Below are positions 42,564 through 51,413 of a DNA stretch of 64,000 bases, piece by piece. Within the stretch, counting starts at the first letter, position 1. Every line of letters begins with the position of its first letter. Below the pieces are notes generated by a model. That model saw only the letters and a list, made by a program, of their open reading frames with translations. It was not told the origin of the DNA and searched no databases. The stretch is from Pseudodesulfovibrio portus. GTDB taxonomy: Bacteria > Desulfobacterota > Desulfovibrionia > Desulfovibrionales > Desulfovibrionaceae. Both the position numbers and the translations under genes were made by a program. The stretch covers positions 126,501-190,500 of the forward strand of contig NZ_AP026708.1 of the NCBI RefSeq assembly GCF_026000375.1. The letters are read 5' to 3'.

Positions 42564-45500
42564 GTGAGTTCCATGCCGAAGTCCTTTGAAGAGGTCCTGG
42601 AAGAGGTCAGGGGGAAGCGGATTCTTGTCGCCAACCGGGGTATCCCGGCCCGGCGAATCTGTCGTTCCATCACCGAAATGTTCAACGCCAAGGCGATCAT
42701 GACCGCCACGGACGTGGATAAAACCTCTCCCGCAACCTCCGGTGCCAACGAGTTGCTCATGCTCGGCGCCGATCCGCGCGCCTACCTGGACCTGGACCTT
42801 GTCATTCGCGAGGCCAAAGCCAACGATGTGGTGGCCATACATCCGGGTTGGGGATTCGGCGCGGAGGATGACACCTTCCCGGCGAAATGCAAGAAAGCGG
42901 GCATCATTTTCATTGGTCCCGAGCAGGAGCCCATGCGCATCCTGGGCAACAAGGTGGCCGTCCGCAAACTGGCCATCGAACAGGACGTGCCCGTTGTGCC
43001 CGGTTCCGAAGGGGCCGTCTCCATCCCCGAAGCCCGCGAGATCGCCAAGCAGATCGGTTTCCCGGTCATGCTCAAGGCCGAAGGCGGCGGCGGTGGGCGC
43101 GGCATCTACGAGGTGTACCAGGAGGAGGACCTTGAGAACGCCTTTGCCAAGGCTTCGGCACTGGCCCAGGCTTCTTTCGGCAATCCCCGCCTGTATGTTG
43201 AGAAACTCCTGACTTCGGTCCGTCACATCGAAATTCAGGTCATTTCCGACCACTACGGCAATGTTTTCTGCCTGGACGAGCGCGACTGTTCGGTCCAGCG
43301 CAACCACCAGAAGCTGATCGAGATCACGCCTTCCCCGTGGCCCAAGTACACGGAGAAGCTGCGCGCCCAGCTCAAGGAATATTCCCGCCGCCTCGTGTCC
43401 GCCGTGGGATATTATTCCCTGGCCACGGTCGAGTTCCTGGTGGACACCAAGGGCACCCCCTATCTCATTGAGGTCAACACCCGATTGCAGGTGGAGCACG
43501 GCATCACCGAATGCCGCTACGGCATCGACCTCGTGGAAGAGCAGATCGCCATCGCTTTCGGCGCTGAACTTCGTCTCAGCGAGGAAAAGACCAGGCCCTA
43601 TCAGTGGGCCATGCAGTGCCGCATCAACTGCGAGGACCCGCAGAAGAACTTCGAACCAAACTCCGGCCGCATCACTCGGTACGTGTCGCCGGGCGGCCAG
43701 GGTATCCGCATCGACTCCTGCGTGGGGGACGGATACCGCTTCCCGTCCAATTACGATTCGGCGGCATCACTGCTCATCGCCTACGGCAACTCCTGGGAAA
43801 AGGTCGTCGCCCTCATGAAGCGCTCCCTACGCGAGTATATGATCGGCGGCCTGAAGACGACCATTCCCTTCCACAGGAAGATTGTGGATCAGCGTGAATT
43901 CATCGAGGCCGATTACGACACCAATTTCGTCCGCCAGCATTATACCGAGCTCATGGACTATTCCGACCGCGAGCCGGATTCCCTGCGCATGGCCCGCCTG
44001 GTGGCCGAGATTTCCGCTCTGGGCCACAATACGTACGTCCAGCTCGGTGATTACCGGGGACGTGAGGACAAACGTGTCGGCCGTTTCGAACTCGTGGAAG
44101 CCCCGGAGGTCTCCACGTGGTTTGAGCCGCGCTTCACTCGCCAGATGGACCGCGACGCCATTCTCGATACCCTGCGCACGGATCGCGAGGCGGGAATCAT
44201 CCATATGACGGACACCACCACCCGCGACATCACCCAGTCCAATTCCGGCAACCGTTTCCGTTTGGCCGAAGACCGCATCATCGGTCCCAACCTGGACAAG
44301 TGCGGGTTCTTCTCCTTGGAAAATGGCGGCGGGGCGCACTTCCACGTGGCCATGCTGGCCAACATGACCTATCCGTTCACTGAAGCGGCGGAGTGGAACA
44401 AGTTCGCTCCCAATACTTTGAAACAGATTTTGATCCGGTCCACCAACGTGCTCGGCTACAAGCCGCAGCCCAAAAACGTCATGCGGCTCACCGGGGAGAT
44501 GATCAACGAACACTACGAAGTCATTCGTTGTTTCGACTTCCTCAACCATGTCGATAACATGCGGCCGTTCGCCGAGGTGGCCATGAACTCCACCCGGAAC
44601 ATTTTCGAGCCCGCCATCTCCCTGTCCTGGGCCAAGGGCTTCGATGTCGAGCGATACCTGAATGTGACGGATGAGATCGTCAGCATGTGCGCCGAGGCCG
44701 GCGGGGTATCGAAAAAGAAGGCCGAGAAGATGATCATCCTCGGTCTCAAGGATATGGCCGGGGTCTGCCCGCCCAGGTTCATGCGCGAGCTGATTACCGC
44801 CATCCGCGCCAAGTATCCTGAATTGGTCATTCACAGCCATCGCCATTATACCGATGGTCTCTTCGTGCCGACCATGGGTGCGGCAGCCGAGGCCGGGGCG
44901 CATATCGTGGATGTGGCCATCGGCGCGGCGGTACGCTGGTACGGTCAGGGCGAGGTTTTGTCCACCGCCTCGTATATCGAAGACGAGATCGGCCTGAAGA
45001 CGCACCTGGACAAGGACATGATCCGGGCCACCAATTTCCAGCTCAAGCAGATCATGCCTTATTACGACCGCTACACCGCGCCGTACTTCCAGGGCATCGA
45101 TCACGACGTGGTCCGTCACGGTATGCCCGGCGGCGCCACGTCATCCTCCCAGGAGGGGGCGCTCAAGCAGGGGTACATCAAGCTGCTGCCGTACATGCTC
45201 AAGTTCCTCGAAGGAACCCGCAAGGTCGTCCGGTACCACGACGTCACCCCCGGTTCGCAGATCACCTGGAATACCGCCTTCCTGGCAGTAACCGGCGCGT
45301 ACAAGCGCGGCGGCGAACGCGAGGTCCGGCGGCTCCTGAACATTCTCGATATCGTCACCCTGTGTTCCGAGTCCGAATTGCACGATCTGGAGCGCGAGGC
45401 CCGGCTGGACCTGTATCGCGACTCCAACGACGCCTTCCGCAATCTGCTGCTCGGCAAGTTCGGCAAGCTGCCTCTCGGTTTCCCGGCCGACTGGGTCTAT

Positions 45501-46271
45501 CAGTCCGCATTCGGCAAGGGATGGGAGAATGCCATCGCCGACCGCACCGAGGAGTCTCCGCTGGTGACGCTGGCAGACGTGGATCTGGAAAGCGAAAAGG
45601 AAGCCCTGCATGCCCGGTTGCATCGCCAGCCCACCGAGGAAGAGTTCGTCATGTACCTCAACCATCCGGGCGACGCCATCAAGACCATCGAGTTCTGCGA
45701 GAAGTTCGGCAACATCAACAACCTGCCCGTGGACGTCTGGTTCGAGGGTTTGGAGAAGGGTGAGGTCCTGAACTTCCAGGGCAACTGCAAGAAGCCGCAC
45801 AGGATGCGCATCCTGGACATCTCCGAACCGGACGAGAACGGCATGGCCGTTATCCGGTATGTGCTGGACTCCGAGATCATGAGTCATCAGGTCAAGGTGG
45901 CGGAGCCGGAGACGGGCGGCAAGGAGTCCACGGAAATGGCCGATCCTGCCAACGAGTTCCATGTCGGTTCACCCAGCAATGGCGACCTGTGGGTCACCCA
46001 TGTCCGTCCCGGGGATCGCGTCAAGGTGGGCGAGGAGCTGTTCAACATCTCCATCATGAAGCAGGAAAAATCCGTGCTTTCGCCCATAGACGGAACGGTC
46101 CGCCGGGTCATCAAGTCCGCCAAATACACCGAGGACAAGAAGATGATCCCGGTGGTGGAAGGGGAGCTCATCGTGGAACTCGGGCCCGATGCCGGAGTTT
46201 GCCCCACCTGCAAATCGGATGTGCCCGGCCAGGGTTACAAGTACTGCCCGAATTGCGGTCAGAAAATGTAA
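42564..46271 (+). CDS. pyc: Pyruvate carboxylase (divergent, with C-terminal zinc ribbon)
   Basis: A 1235-residue biotin enzyme making oxaloacetate from pyruvate and bicarbonate. Biotin carboxylase (about 1-470) has KAEGGGGGRGI and NTRLQVEHGITE, but the opening ANRGIPARRI differs from the usual NRGEIA. The carboxyltransferase part (about 540-980) has TDTTTRDITQS, the metal-site Lys in KDMAG and HSH (in HSHRHYTDG, where HTHDTSG is usual). The carrier domain has biotin Lys1166 in IMKQEK, not MKM. A four-cysteine ribbon CPTC/CPNC (1213-1231) ends the chain, which standard enzymes lack. AGGAG precedes GTG 42564; ATG 42573 is the alternative. It lies between birA and ppsA. Confidence 0.92.
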   Translation: MSSMPKSFEEVLEEVRGKRILVANRGIPARRICRSITEMFNAKAIMTATDVDKTSPATSGANELLMLGADPRAYLDLDLVIREAKANDVVAIHPGWGFGAEDDTFPAKCKKAGIIFIGPEQEPMRILGNKVAVRKLAIEQDVPVVPGSEGAVSIPEAREIAKQIGFPVMLKAEGGGGGRGIYEVYQEEDLENAFAKASALAQASFGNPRLYVEKLLTSVRHIEIQVISDHYGNVFCLDERDCSVQRNHQKLIEITPSPWPKYTEKLRAQLKEYSRRLVSAVGYYSLATVEFLVDTKGTPYLIEVNTRLQVEHGITECRYGIDLVEEQIAIAFGAELRLSEEKTRPYQWAMQCRINCEDPQKNFEPNSGRITRYVSPGGQGIRIDSCVGDGYRFPSNYDSAASLLIAYGNSWEKVVALMKRSLREYMIGGLKTTIPFHRKIVDQREFIEADYDTNFVRQHYTELMDYSDREPDSLRMARLVAEISALGHNTYVQLGDYRGREDKRVGRFELVEAPEVSTWFEPRFTRQMDRDAILDTLRTDREAGIIHMTDTTTRDITQSNSGNRFRLAEDRIIGPNLDKCGFFSLENGGGAHFHVAMLANMTYPFTEAAEWNKFAPNTLKQILIRSTNVLGYKPQPKNVMRLTGEMINEHYEVIRCFDFLNHVDNMRPFAEVAMNSTRNIFEPAISLSWAKGFDVERYLNVTDEIVSMCAEAGGVSKKKAEKMIILGLKDMAGVCPPRFMRELITAIRAKYPELVIHSHRHYTDGLFVPTMGAAAEAGAHIVDVAIGAAVRWYGQGEVLSTASYIEDEIGLKTHLDKDMIRATNFQLKQIMPYYDRYTAPYFQGIDHDVVRHGMPGGATSSSQEGALKQGYIKLLPYMLKFLEGTRKVVRYHDVTPGSQITWNTAFLAVTGAYKRGGEREVRRLLNILDIVTLCSESELHDLEREARLDLYRDSNDAFRNLLLGKFGKLPLGFPADWVYQSAFGKGWENAIADRTEESPLVTLADVDLESEKEALHARLHRQPTEEEFVMYLNHPGDAIKTIEFCEKFGNINNLPVDVWFEGLEKGEVLNFQGNCKKPHRMRILDISEPDENGMAVIRYVLDSEIMSHQVKVAEPETGGKESTEMADPANEFHVGSPSNGDLWVTHVRPGDRVKVGEELFNISIMKQEKSVLSPIDGTVRRVIKSAKYTEDKKMIPVVEGELIVELGPDAGVCPTCKSDVPGQGYKYCPNCGQKM

Positions 46272-46345
46272 TTTATAAGTGATCGTGGGTAAATTGGTCT
46301 GAAATGACTATATCCGTCTGATCCGTATTCTGGATAACCAACGGC

Positions 46346-46380
46346 AAAGGCCGACGCGTACTAACTATGCGTCGGCCTTT
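46346..46380 (+). terminator. Terminator of birA-pyc
   Basis: A 12-bp stem AAAGGCCGACGC/GCGTCGGCCTTT with an 11-nt loop, then CCTTTTTTTC. It separates pyc from the PEP synthase gene. Confidence 0.88.
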
Positions 46381-46448
46381 CCTTTTTTTCGTTGGCCCGG
46401 TTTGTCCGTATCAATGAGGCAGGTGTATGATAAAGACGAAAGTGGTAT

Positions 46449-46473
46449 TATTGGTATGGTGGCCCAACCAATA
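46449..46473. promoter_or_regulatory. Inverted repeat upstream of PEP synthase
   Basis: TATTGGT and ACCAATA are separated by 11 bp, about 155 nt before the PEP synthase start and 70 nt after the pyc terminator. The symmetry and location suggest an operator, regulator unknown. The remainder of the 355-bp gap has no recognised gene. Confidence 0.4.
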
Positions 46474-46628
46474 GTTTTGTTGACGAACGGCGTGCCTTCC
46501 CTGTAAGCGAAAACTCGAAGTGTCGAACTTCATGTGTGTTATTTCATTTTCATACACATAACCGTGGGCCACGATTCGTTGCGGAAGCAAAACCGTTTCG
46601 AATCGCACGGAGTATCCAGGAGGAGAGA

Positions 46629-49600
46629 ATGGCCAAAAGCGAGAAGCAGACCGAGAAGGACGCGCCGGTAGCCAAACCCAAGAAATCGGGCGCCAAGGTC
46701 GAGACCTTGATGAAGAAGCTTGTCCTCAACGGGGCCGAGATTAAAAAGATCGGTGAAGAAGCCGAACTGCTGGTAGGCGGCAAAAACTACAACACAGCCA
46801 TCATCAGTCAGGTCTCCGGTATCCGGGCCCCTGAATTTCGGGCCATTTCCTCCCATGCATTTCATACAATATTGGACGACACCAAAGTCAACGCCGCCGT
46901 GGTGCGGGCCACGGTCGAGAAGGAATACAATCGCGTCGATTGGAATTCCGACGCGGTCAACGAAGATTCCGAATACCTGCAGCATTTCGTGCGCGAGGTA
47001 GGCAAGAAGATCAAGGAGCAGTCCACCAAGCAGTCGGGCACGCCCATCCGCCTGAGGACTTTCGTCAACAACGTGGTCGAAGGCTTCGCCACTTCTCCCG
47101 AAGGCATCGATCAGCTCCGCATGCGTTCCGTGCTCGTCCAGTCCGCCATCCTGTCCGTGGATGTCCCGGAGGAGATAGGCAAGGAGATCATGGCCGCCTA
47201 TACCTCCATCTGCAAGGAAGCCGGCATGGACGACGTTCCGGTGGCCGTGCGTTCCTCCGCAGCCGGCGAGGACAGCCGCAAGAAGGCTTTCGCCGGTCTT
47301 CAGGACACCTACCTGAACATCGTGGGTGCCGATGAATGCCTCCAGGCCTACCATTGGGATTGCGCCTCCGCCTATAACCTGCGCTCCATGACCTATCGCC
47401 GTGAAGCCATCCTCGACGCCATCACCAAGGCCGAGGAGACGGGCGACGATTCCATTGCCGAAAACGCAAAGAAGGAGTGGGCCATCGAGCACACTTCGCT
47501 TTCCGTGTGCATCATGCGGATGATCAATCCGGTCATCTCCGGTACCGCGTTTTCCGCAGATACGGCCACCGGTTGCCGAGGCACCGACCGGAACGATCTG
47601 GTGTCCATCGACGCCAGCTACGGATTGGGTGAGGCGGTTGTCGGCGGCATGGTAACTCCCGATAAATTTTACGTATTCCAGCGAGATGGCGGTCGCGAGG
47701 TCGTGATCCGCTACATGGGCTGCAAGGAAAAGAAGATCGTCTACAAGGAAGACGGCAGCGGTACCCACGTGGTCAAGGTCCCGGACAACGAGATCAACCG
47801 CTGGTCCCTGTCCATCGCCCAGGCGGAAATGGTCGCCCAGGGTGTGCGCGCCATCTCGCAGGCCTACGGCGACATGATCATGGACACCGAGTTCTGCATC
47901 GACAAGACCGATCGTCTGTGGTTCGTCCAGGCCCGCCCGGAAACCCGCTGGAACGAAGATTTCGAACATCATCCCGACACCATCTTCATGCGTCGCCTGG
48001 AAGTGGACAAGAAGGCCATCGACTCCGCCGAGGTCATCCTCGAGGGCAACGGGGCGTCCCGCGGCGCAGGGCAGGGCACGGTCAAGTACCTGCGTTCCGC
48101 CCTGGAGTTGAACAAGATCAACAAGGGCGACATCCTGGCCGCCGAGCGCACCGACCCGGACATGGTGCCGGGCATGCGCATCGCTTCGGCCATCCTGGCC
48201 GACGTGGGCGGCGACACCAGCCACGCGGCCATCACCTCCCGCGAGCTGGGCATCCCGGCCATCATCGGCATCCAGCGGCTTGAGGCCCTGCGCTCCATGG
48301 ACGGGCAGCAGGTCACGGTCGACGGCTCCCGGGGCAAGGTCTATCGCGGCGAGCTTCCCCTGGTGGAAGTGGGCGGCGAGATCAACGTGGCCGAACTGCC
48401 CGCCACCAAGACCAAGGTCGGCCTGATCCTGGCCGACGTGGGCCAGGCCCTGTTCCTGTCCCGCCTGCGTCAGGTGCCCGATTTCGAGATCGGCCTGCTG
48501 CGCGCCGAGTTCATGCTCGGCAACATCGGCGTCCATCCCATGGCGCTCGAGGCGTACGACAAGGATGCCCTCAACGACCTGGTCGAACACAAGATCCAGG
48601 AAATGGACAAGCGTCTGACCAAGGTCATGAAGGAGCAGCTCGATACCGGTCTGATCACCATGCCGCTCAAGCTGCGGGAATACGTCGGCCTGATCACCGG
48701 TCTGGACAAGAAGATGGAGGCTCTGGCCGAACAGGAAGGGGCTCGCTCCACCGAGGAAGTCCTGGCCATGCATCGCAAGCTCCGCGAGATGGACCACAAG
48801 CTGGACGAGCATATCGCCCTGGCCACCGAACGTCTCGACGTGCTCAAGACCTCCATCGATCCGGAAGCACATGTGTCGGTCGTTCTCGGCTATCACGACA
48901 TGCTTGAGCCCATGCCGGGCACGCGTTCCGAGGCCTGGAAGATCCGCCAGGGACATGAGAAGATCGTGAACGAATATGTGGAGCGTTTGAGCGGGGAGCC
49001 CGAATTCATCGCCCACATCGACAAGATCACCAGCCTGCGAGAGGAAGTGGCCCTCAAGATGGGGCTCAAGTCGGAGATGGATGAGGTGGCGACCCTGCCC
49101 GAGCGCATCCGTACGCTGCTTGAACAGCGCGGGTACACCACCGGCAAGGAAAATTACATTCAGACATTGGCCCAGGGACTGGCCCTGTTCGCCATGGCCT
49201 TCTACGGCAGCAATATCGTCTACCGGACCACGGACTTCAAGTCCAACGAGTACCGGAACCTGCTCGGCGGCCTGCTCTTCGAGGCCCACGAGGACAACCC
49301 CATGATCGGCTACCGTGGCGTGTCCCGCAACATCCACGACTGGGAGTTGGAAGCGTTCAAGCTGGCCCGCGGCATCTATGGCGGAAAGAATCTGTCCATC
49401 ATGTTCCCGTTCGTCCGCACCCTGGAAGAAGCCCGCTCCATGAAGCGGTACCTGAAGCAGGTGCACAACCTGGAATCCGGCAAGGACGATCTCAAGGTCA
49501 TCCTCATGGCCGAGATCCCGAGTAACGCGGTCCTTTGCAAGGAATTCCTCAAGGAAGTCGACGGGTTCTCCATCGGTTCCAACGACATGACCCAGATGGT

Positions 49601-50219
49601 TCTGGCCACGGACCGTGACAACGCCAGTCTGCAGCATATCTACGATGAGGAAGATCCGGCCGTGGTATGGGCCATCCTGTCCGCCATCTTCGCCGGCCAG
49701 AAGGTCGGCAAGAAGGTCGGTTTCTGCGGCCAGGGCGTTTCCAACTCGGTCATCCTGCGCGGCCTGGTGGCAATCGCAGGCATCGTGTCCGCCTCTGTCG
49801 TCCCCGACACCTACCACCAGACAAAGCTCGACATGGCGGCGGTCGAGGCCGAAGAGATCAAAACCCGCGATCTGGGCGAGTGGCTCAAGAAACAGCATAT
49901 GATCAAGCTCCAGGACCTCCTGGAGGCCAACAGCTACGGTCATATCCTCAAGAAATACAAGTCCCCCGAGGACTTCATGGAATGGTACGAAGGGGAACTG
50001 GATCGCTTCAGCGAACAGCTGCGCGACCATATGGAAACTCCCAAGGAAGAATTCTACCGCCAGGAAATGGAGCAGTTCCGTTCCGTGTTCCACAAGCCGG
50101 TCATCTATGCCAGCTGGGATTGGCAGTACACCGTGCAGGACGCCATGCGTCATGCCGGGTTCGATTCCTTTGACGAGCAGGAGGCCGCGCTGGAGAAGCA
50201 GCGCACCATGAAGTGGTAA
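46629..50219 (+). CDS. ppsA: PEP synthase-like PEP/pyruvate dikinase (enlarged)
   Basis: A 1196-residue enzyme that should convert pyruvate and ATP to PEP. The N-terminal ATP-grasp part has AVRSSAAGEDSRKKAFAGLQDTYLN; the phosphohistidine domain has His532 in GGDTSHAAITSRE; the PEP-binding barrel has LLRAEFMLGNIGVHPM, SIGSNDMTQMVLATDRDNA and GFCGQGVSNS. It is about 400 residues longer than E. coli PpsA (792), with an N-terminal lysine-rich extension, a large helical insertion (about 680-840) in the barrel and an extra helical C-terminus (about 1090-1196). AGGAGGA precedes the ATG; the longer frame is not supported. With pyc it links pyruvate to oxaloacetate and PEP. Confidence 0.9.
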   Translation: MAKSEKQTEKDAPVAKPKKSGAKVETLMKKLVLNGAEIKKIGEEAELLVGGKNYNTAIISQVSGIRAPEFRAISSHAFHTILDDTKVNAAVVRATVEKEYNRVDWNSDAVNEDSEYLQHFVREVGKKIKEQSTKQSGTPIRLRTFVNNVVEGFATSPEGIDQLRMRSVLVQSAILSVDVPEEIGKEIMAAYTSICKEAGMDDVPVAVRSSAAGEDSRKKAFAGLQDTYLNIVGADECLQAYHWDCASAYNLRSMTYRREAILDAITKAEETGDDSIAENAKKEWAIEHTSLSVCIMRMINPVISGTAFSADTATGCRGTDRNDLVSIDASYGLGEAVVGGMVTPDKFYVFQRDGGREVVIRYMGCKEKKIVYKEDGSGTHVVKVPDNEINRWSLSIAQAEMVAQGVRAISQAYGDMIMDTEFCIDKTDRLWFVQARPETRWNEDFEHHPDTIFMRRLEVDKKAIDSAEVILEGNGASRGAGQGTVKYLRSALELNKINKGDILAAERTDPDMVPGMRIASAILADVGGDTSHAAITSRELGIPAIIGIQRLEALRSMDGQQVTVDGSRGKVYRGELPLVEVGGEINVAELPATKTKVGLILADVGQALFLSRLRQVPDFEIGLLRAEFMLGNIGVHPMALEAYDKDALNDLVEHKIQEMDKRLTKVMKEQLDTGLITMPLKLREYVGLITGLDKKMEALAEQEGARSTEEVLAMHRKLREMDHKLDEHIALATERLDVLKTSIDPEAHVSVVLGYHDMLEPMPGTRSEAWKIRQGHEKIVNEYVERLSGEPEFIAHIDKITSLREEVALKMGLKSEMDEVATLPERIRTLLEQRGYTTGKENYIQTLAQGLALFAMAFYGSNIVYRTTDFKSNEYRNLLGGLLFEAHEDNPMIGYRGVSRNIHDWELEAFKLARGIYGGKNLSIMFPFVRTLEEARSMKRYLKQVHNLESGKDDLKVILMAEIPSNAVLCKEFLKEVDGFSIGSNDMTQMVLATDRDNASLQHIYDEEDPAVVWAILSAIFAGQKVGKKVGFCGQGVSNSVILRGLVAIAGIVSASVVPDTYHQTKLDMAAVEAEEIKTRDLGEWLKKQHMIKLQDLLEANSYGHILKKYKSPEDFMEWYEGELDRFSEQLRDHMETPKEEFYRQEMEQFRSVFHKPVIYASWDWQYTVQDAMRHAGFDSFDEQEAALEKQRTMKW

Positions 50220-50244
50220 TACCGCTGCGGCAAGACGAAATGAA

Positions 50245-50274
50245 AAAGGCCCCCGTCATGTGACGGGGGCCTTT
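50245..50274. terminator. Terminator between ppsA and the flagellar-region genes
   Basis: AAAGGCCCCCGTC/GACGGGGGCCTTT stem with a 4-nt loop; the A-run and T-run allow bidirectional use for the convergent genes. Confidence 0.9.
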
Positions 50275-50295
50275 CGTCGTTCAAGGGGAGGGGGC

Positions 50296-50589
50296 TCAGG
50301 CTATTTCGTCAGCGATACTGCCTATGGCCGAGTCGATGATGGAGCTCATGGCCTGTCTGACGTCCACATCCGTCCCGGTGGAGCTGAAGTCCGGCCCGCT
50401 GCCGGAGTATTCCTCGGTCTTTGAGCGGACCTCGGTTCCGACCACGGCCATTTCCATGGTGTCCACGCCGCCTTCGTTCATACCTGAGCCGACTTCGCTG
50501 CTCGTATCACTCAAGGATTCAACACCGGTCAGTTGGCTGTCCAGGCTCATGGATTGGATGGTGTCGGTGGAAATGCTGATATCTGACAT
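50296..50589 (-). CDS. Small acidic Ser/Thr-rich protein (97 aa)
   Basis: A 97-residue protein without Cys, signal peptide or membrane helix, rich in Ser, Thr, Asp, Glu and Met. The end is amphipathic (AMSSIIDSAIGSIADEI). GGAGG is 5 nt before the ATG, so it is likely translated. It lies downstream of flaG in the same direction, with 150 nt between, and may share its sigma-28 transcript. Unrecognised; a flagellar or export accessory role is only a guess from position. Confidence 0.6.
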   Translation of the reverse strand: MSDISISTDTIQSMSLDSQLTGVESLSDTSSEVGSGMNEGGVDTMEMAVVGTEVRSKTEEYSGSGPDFSSTGTDVDVRQAMSSIIDSAIGSIADEIA

Positions 50590-50739
50590 GGCTGCCTCCA
50601 GTGGTCACACTAGCTCGACATCATTATGCATCAGCCGGAATCTCTTGGCAAGGGGCGGAACGGCTGTCGCACCAACGCCAAAGACGCCCCCGGCGGCGGT
50701 GCAGGGGCGTTGGAATCTTTGGCGACGGCTCGAAATAGA

Positions 50740-51135
50740 TCAGGACACTTTGTCGAGAAAACCCTTTCCGAGATTCTTAAGCGATTCGGAGAGCTTGAGA
50801 AGGTCGTCTTCGGGAATCTTGCGAATAGTCTTTCCGTCTGAATCGATGATCTCGACCTGAATGGTGTCGTTTTCCTCAAGGACGTTGAACTTCAACTTGA
50901 CGTCATTGGACGCGAAATGCTCCTCGGCCTGCGAGAGCATGGAGTTCAATTCTTCCCTGGTGAACTTTTCGGATTGCCTGTTGTCGGAGCGAGTCTCTCT
51001 TTGCTGGTTGACTGCATCAACCGGTGGTTGACTCGACGCCTCCTGAACGGGCGGCCTGGCCATAGCCTTCGCCTGAACAACGCTCTCCGAGCGCAGTTCC
51101 TGCTTCATCTCTATGGTGATTTCGGGGATATTCAT
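50740..51135 (-). CDS. flaG: FlaG family flagellar protein
   Basis: A 131-residue protein. The C-terminal domain (about 60-131) matches FlaG: LKFNVLEENDTIQVEIIDSDGKTIRKIPEDDLLKLSESL. The N-terminal half is disordered, Gln/Pro/Ser-rich. FlaG proteins influence filament length and are often next to fliD/fliS. GGAGG is 6 nt before ATG 51135, which is preferred over the longer frame. A consensus-like sigma-28 promoter 58 nt upstream agrees with late flagellar expression. fliD is not in the window. Confidence 0.9.
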   Translation of the reverse strand: MNIPEITIEMKQELRSESVVQAKAMARPPVQEASSQPPVDAVNQQRETRSDNRQSEKFTREELNSMLSQAEEHFASNDVKLKFNVLEENDTIQVEIIDSDGKTIRKIPEDDLLKLSESLKNLGKGFLDKVS

Positions 51136-51192
51136 GGTCTCCCTCCCTGGTGTTACACGAATCATCCCAACCTGAATTGCCTTGTACGTTAC

Positions 51193-51219
51193 CTATCGGC
51201 AGCATTCGCAGTATCTTTA
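51193..51219 (-). promoter_or_regulatory. Sigma-28 promoter of flaG
   Basis: On the minus strand TAAA, a 15-bp spacer, then GCCGATAG: seven of eight -10 positions of the FliA consensus. It lies 58 nt upstream of the flaG start codon. Confidence 0.85.
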
Positions 51220-51316
51220 GAGCTATTTCCTCCCTTGGTCCGCATATTGGTGCATGCGTAAAATCATTGGTTGCACGTTGACGGGAAGTTGAATTTTGAA
51301 TAAGCTCCTTTATTAC

Positions 51317-51346
51317 TGGAATAGTTCGGAATTATAGTCTATTCCA
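51317..51346. promoter_or_regulatory. Inverted repeat upstream of fapA-motA
   Basis: TGGAATAG and CTATTCCA with 14 bp between, 68 nt before the fapA start. A second, partly exclusive symmetry (GAATT/AATTC) overlaps it. It may be an operator or an mRNA leader hairpin for the fapA-motA-motB operon. Confidence 0.4.
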
Positions 51347-51413
51347 CAATTCGTTTTTCGATTGTCAAATCCAACGGAGGGTGTTCCTGCCCCGGGCGGC
51401 CCTCAGGATATAT

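Noticed and set aside
43827-45119. A 430-residue minus-strand frame opposite pyc
   Set aside because: Same antisense artefact; pyc on the plus strand has full domain motifs.
46539-50153. A 1204-residue minus-strand frame opposite the PEP synthase
   Set aside because: An antisense shadow caused by high GC at third positions; the composition (His/Asp/Gly/Val rich) is typical of such artefacts.
50683-50713. Imperfect GC-rich hairpin after flaG
   Set aside because: The stem is real, but only three T follow on the minus strand, so it was not called as a terminator.
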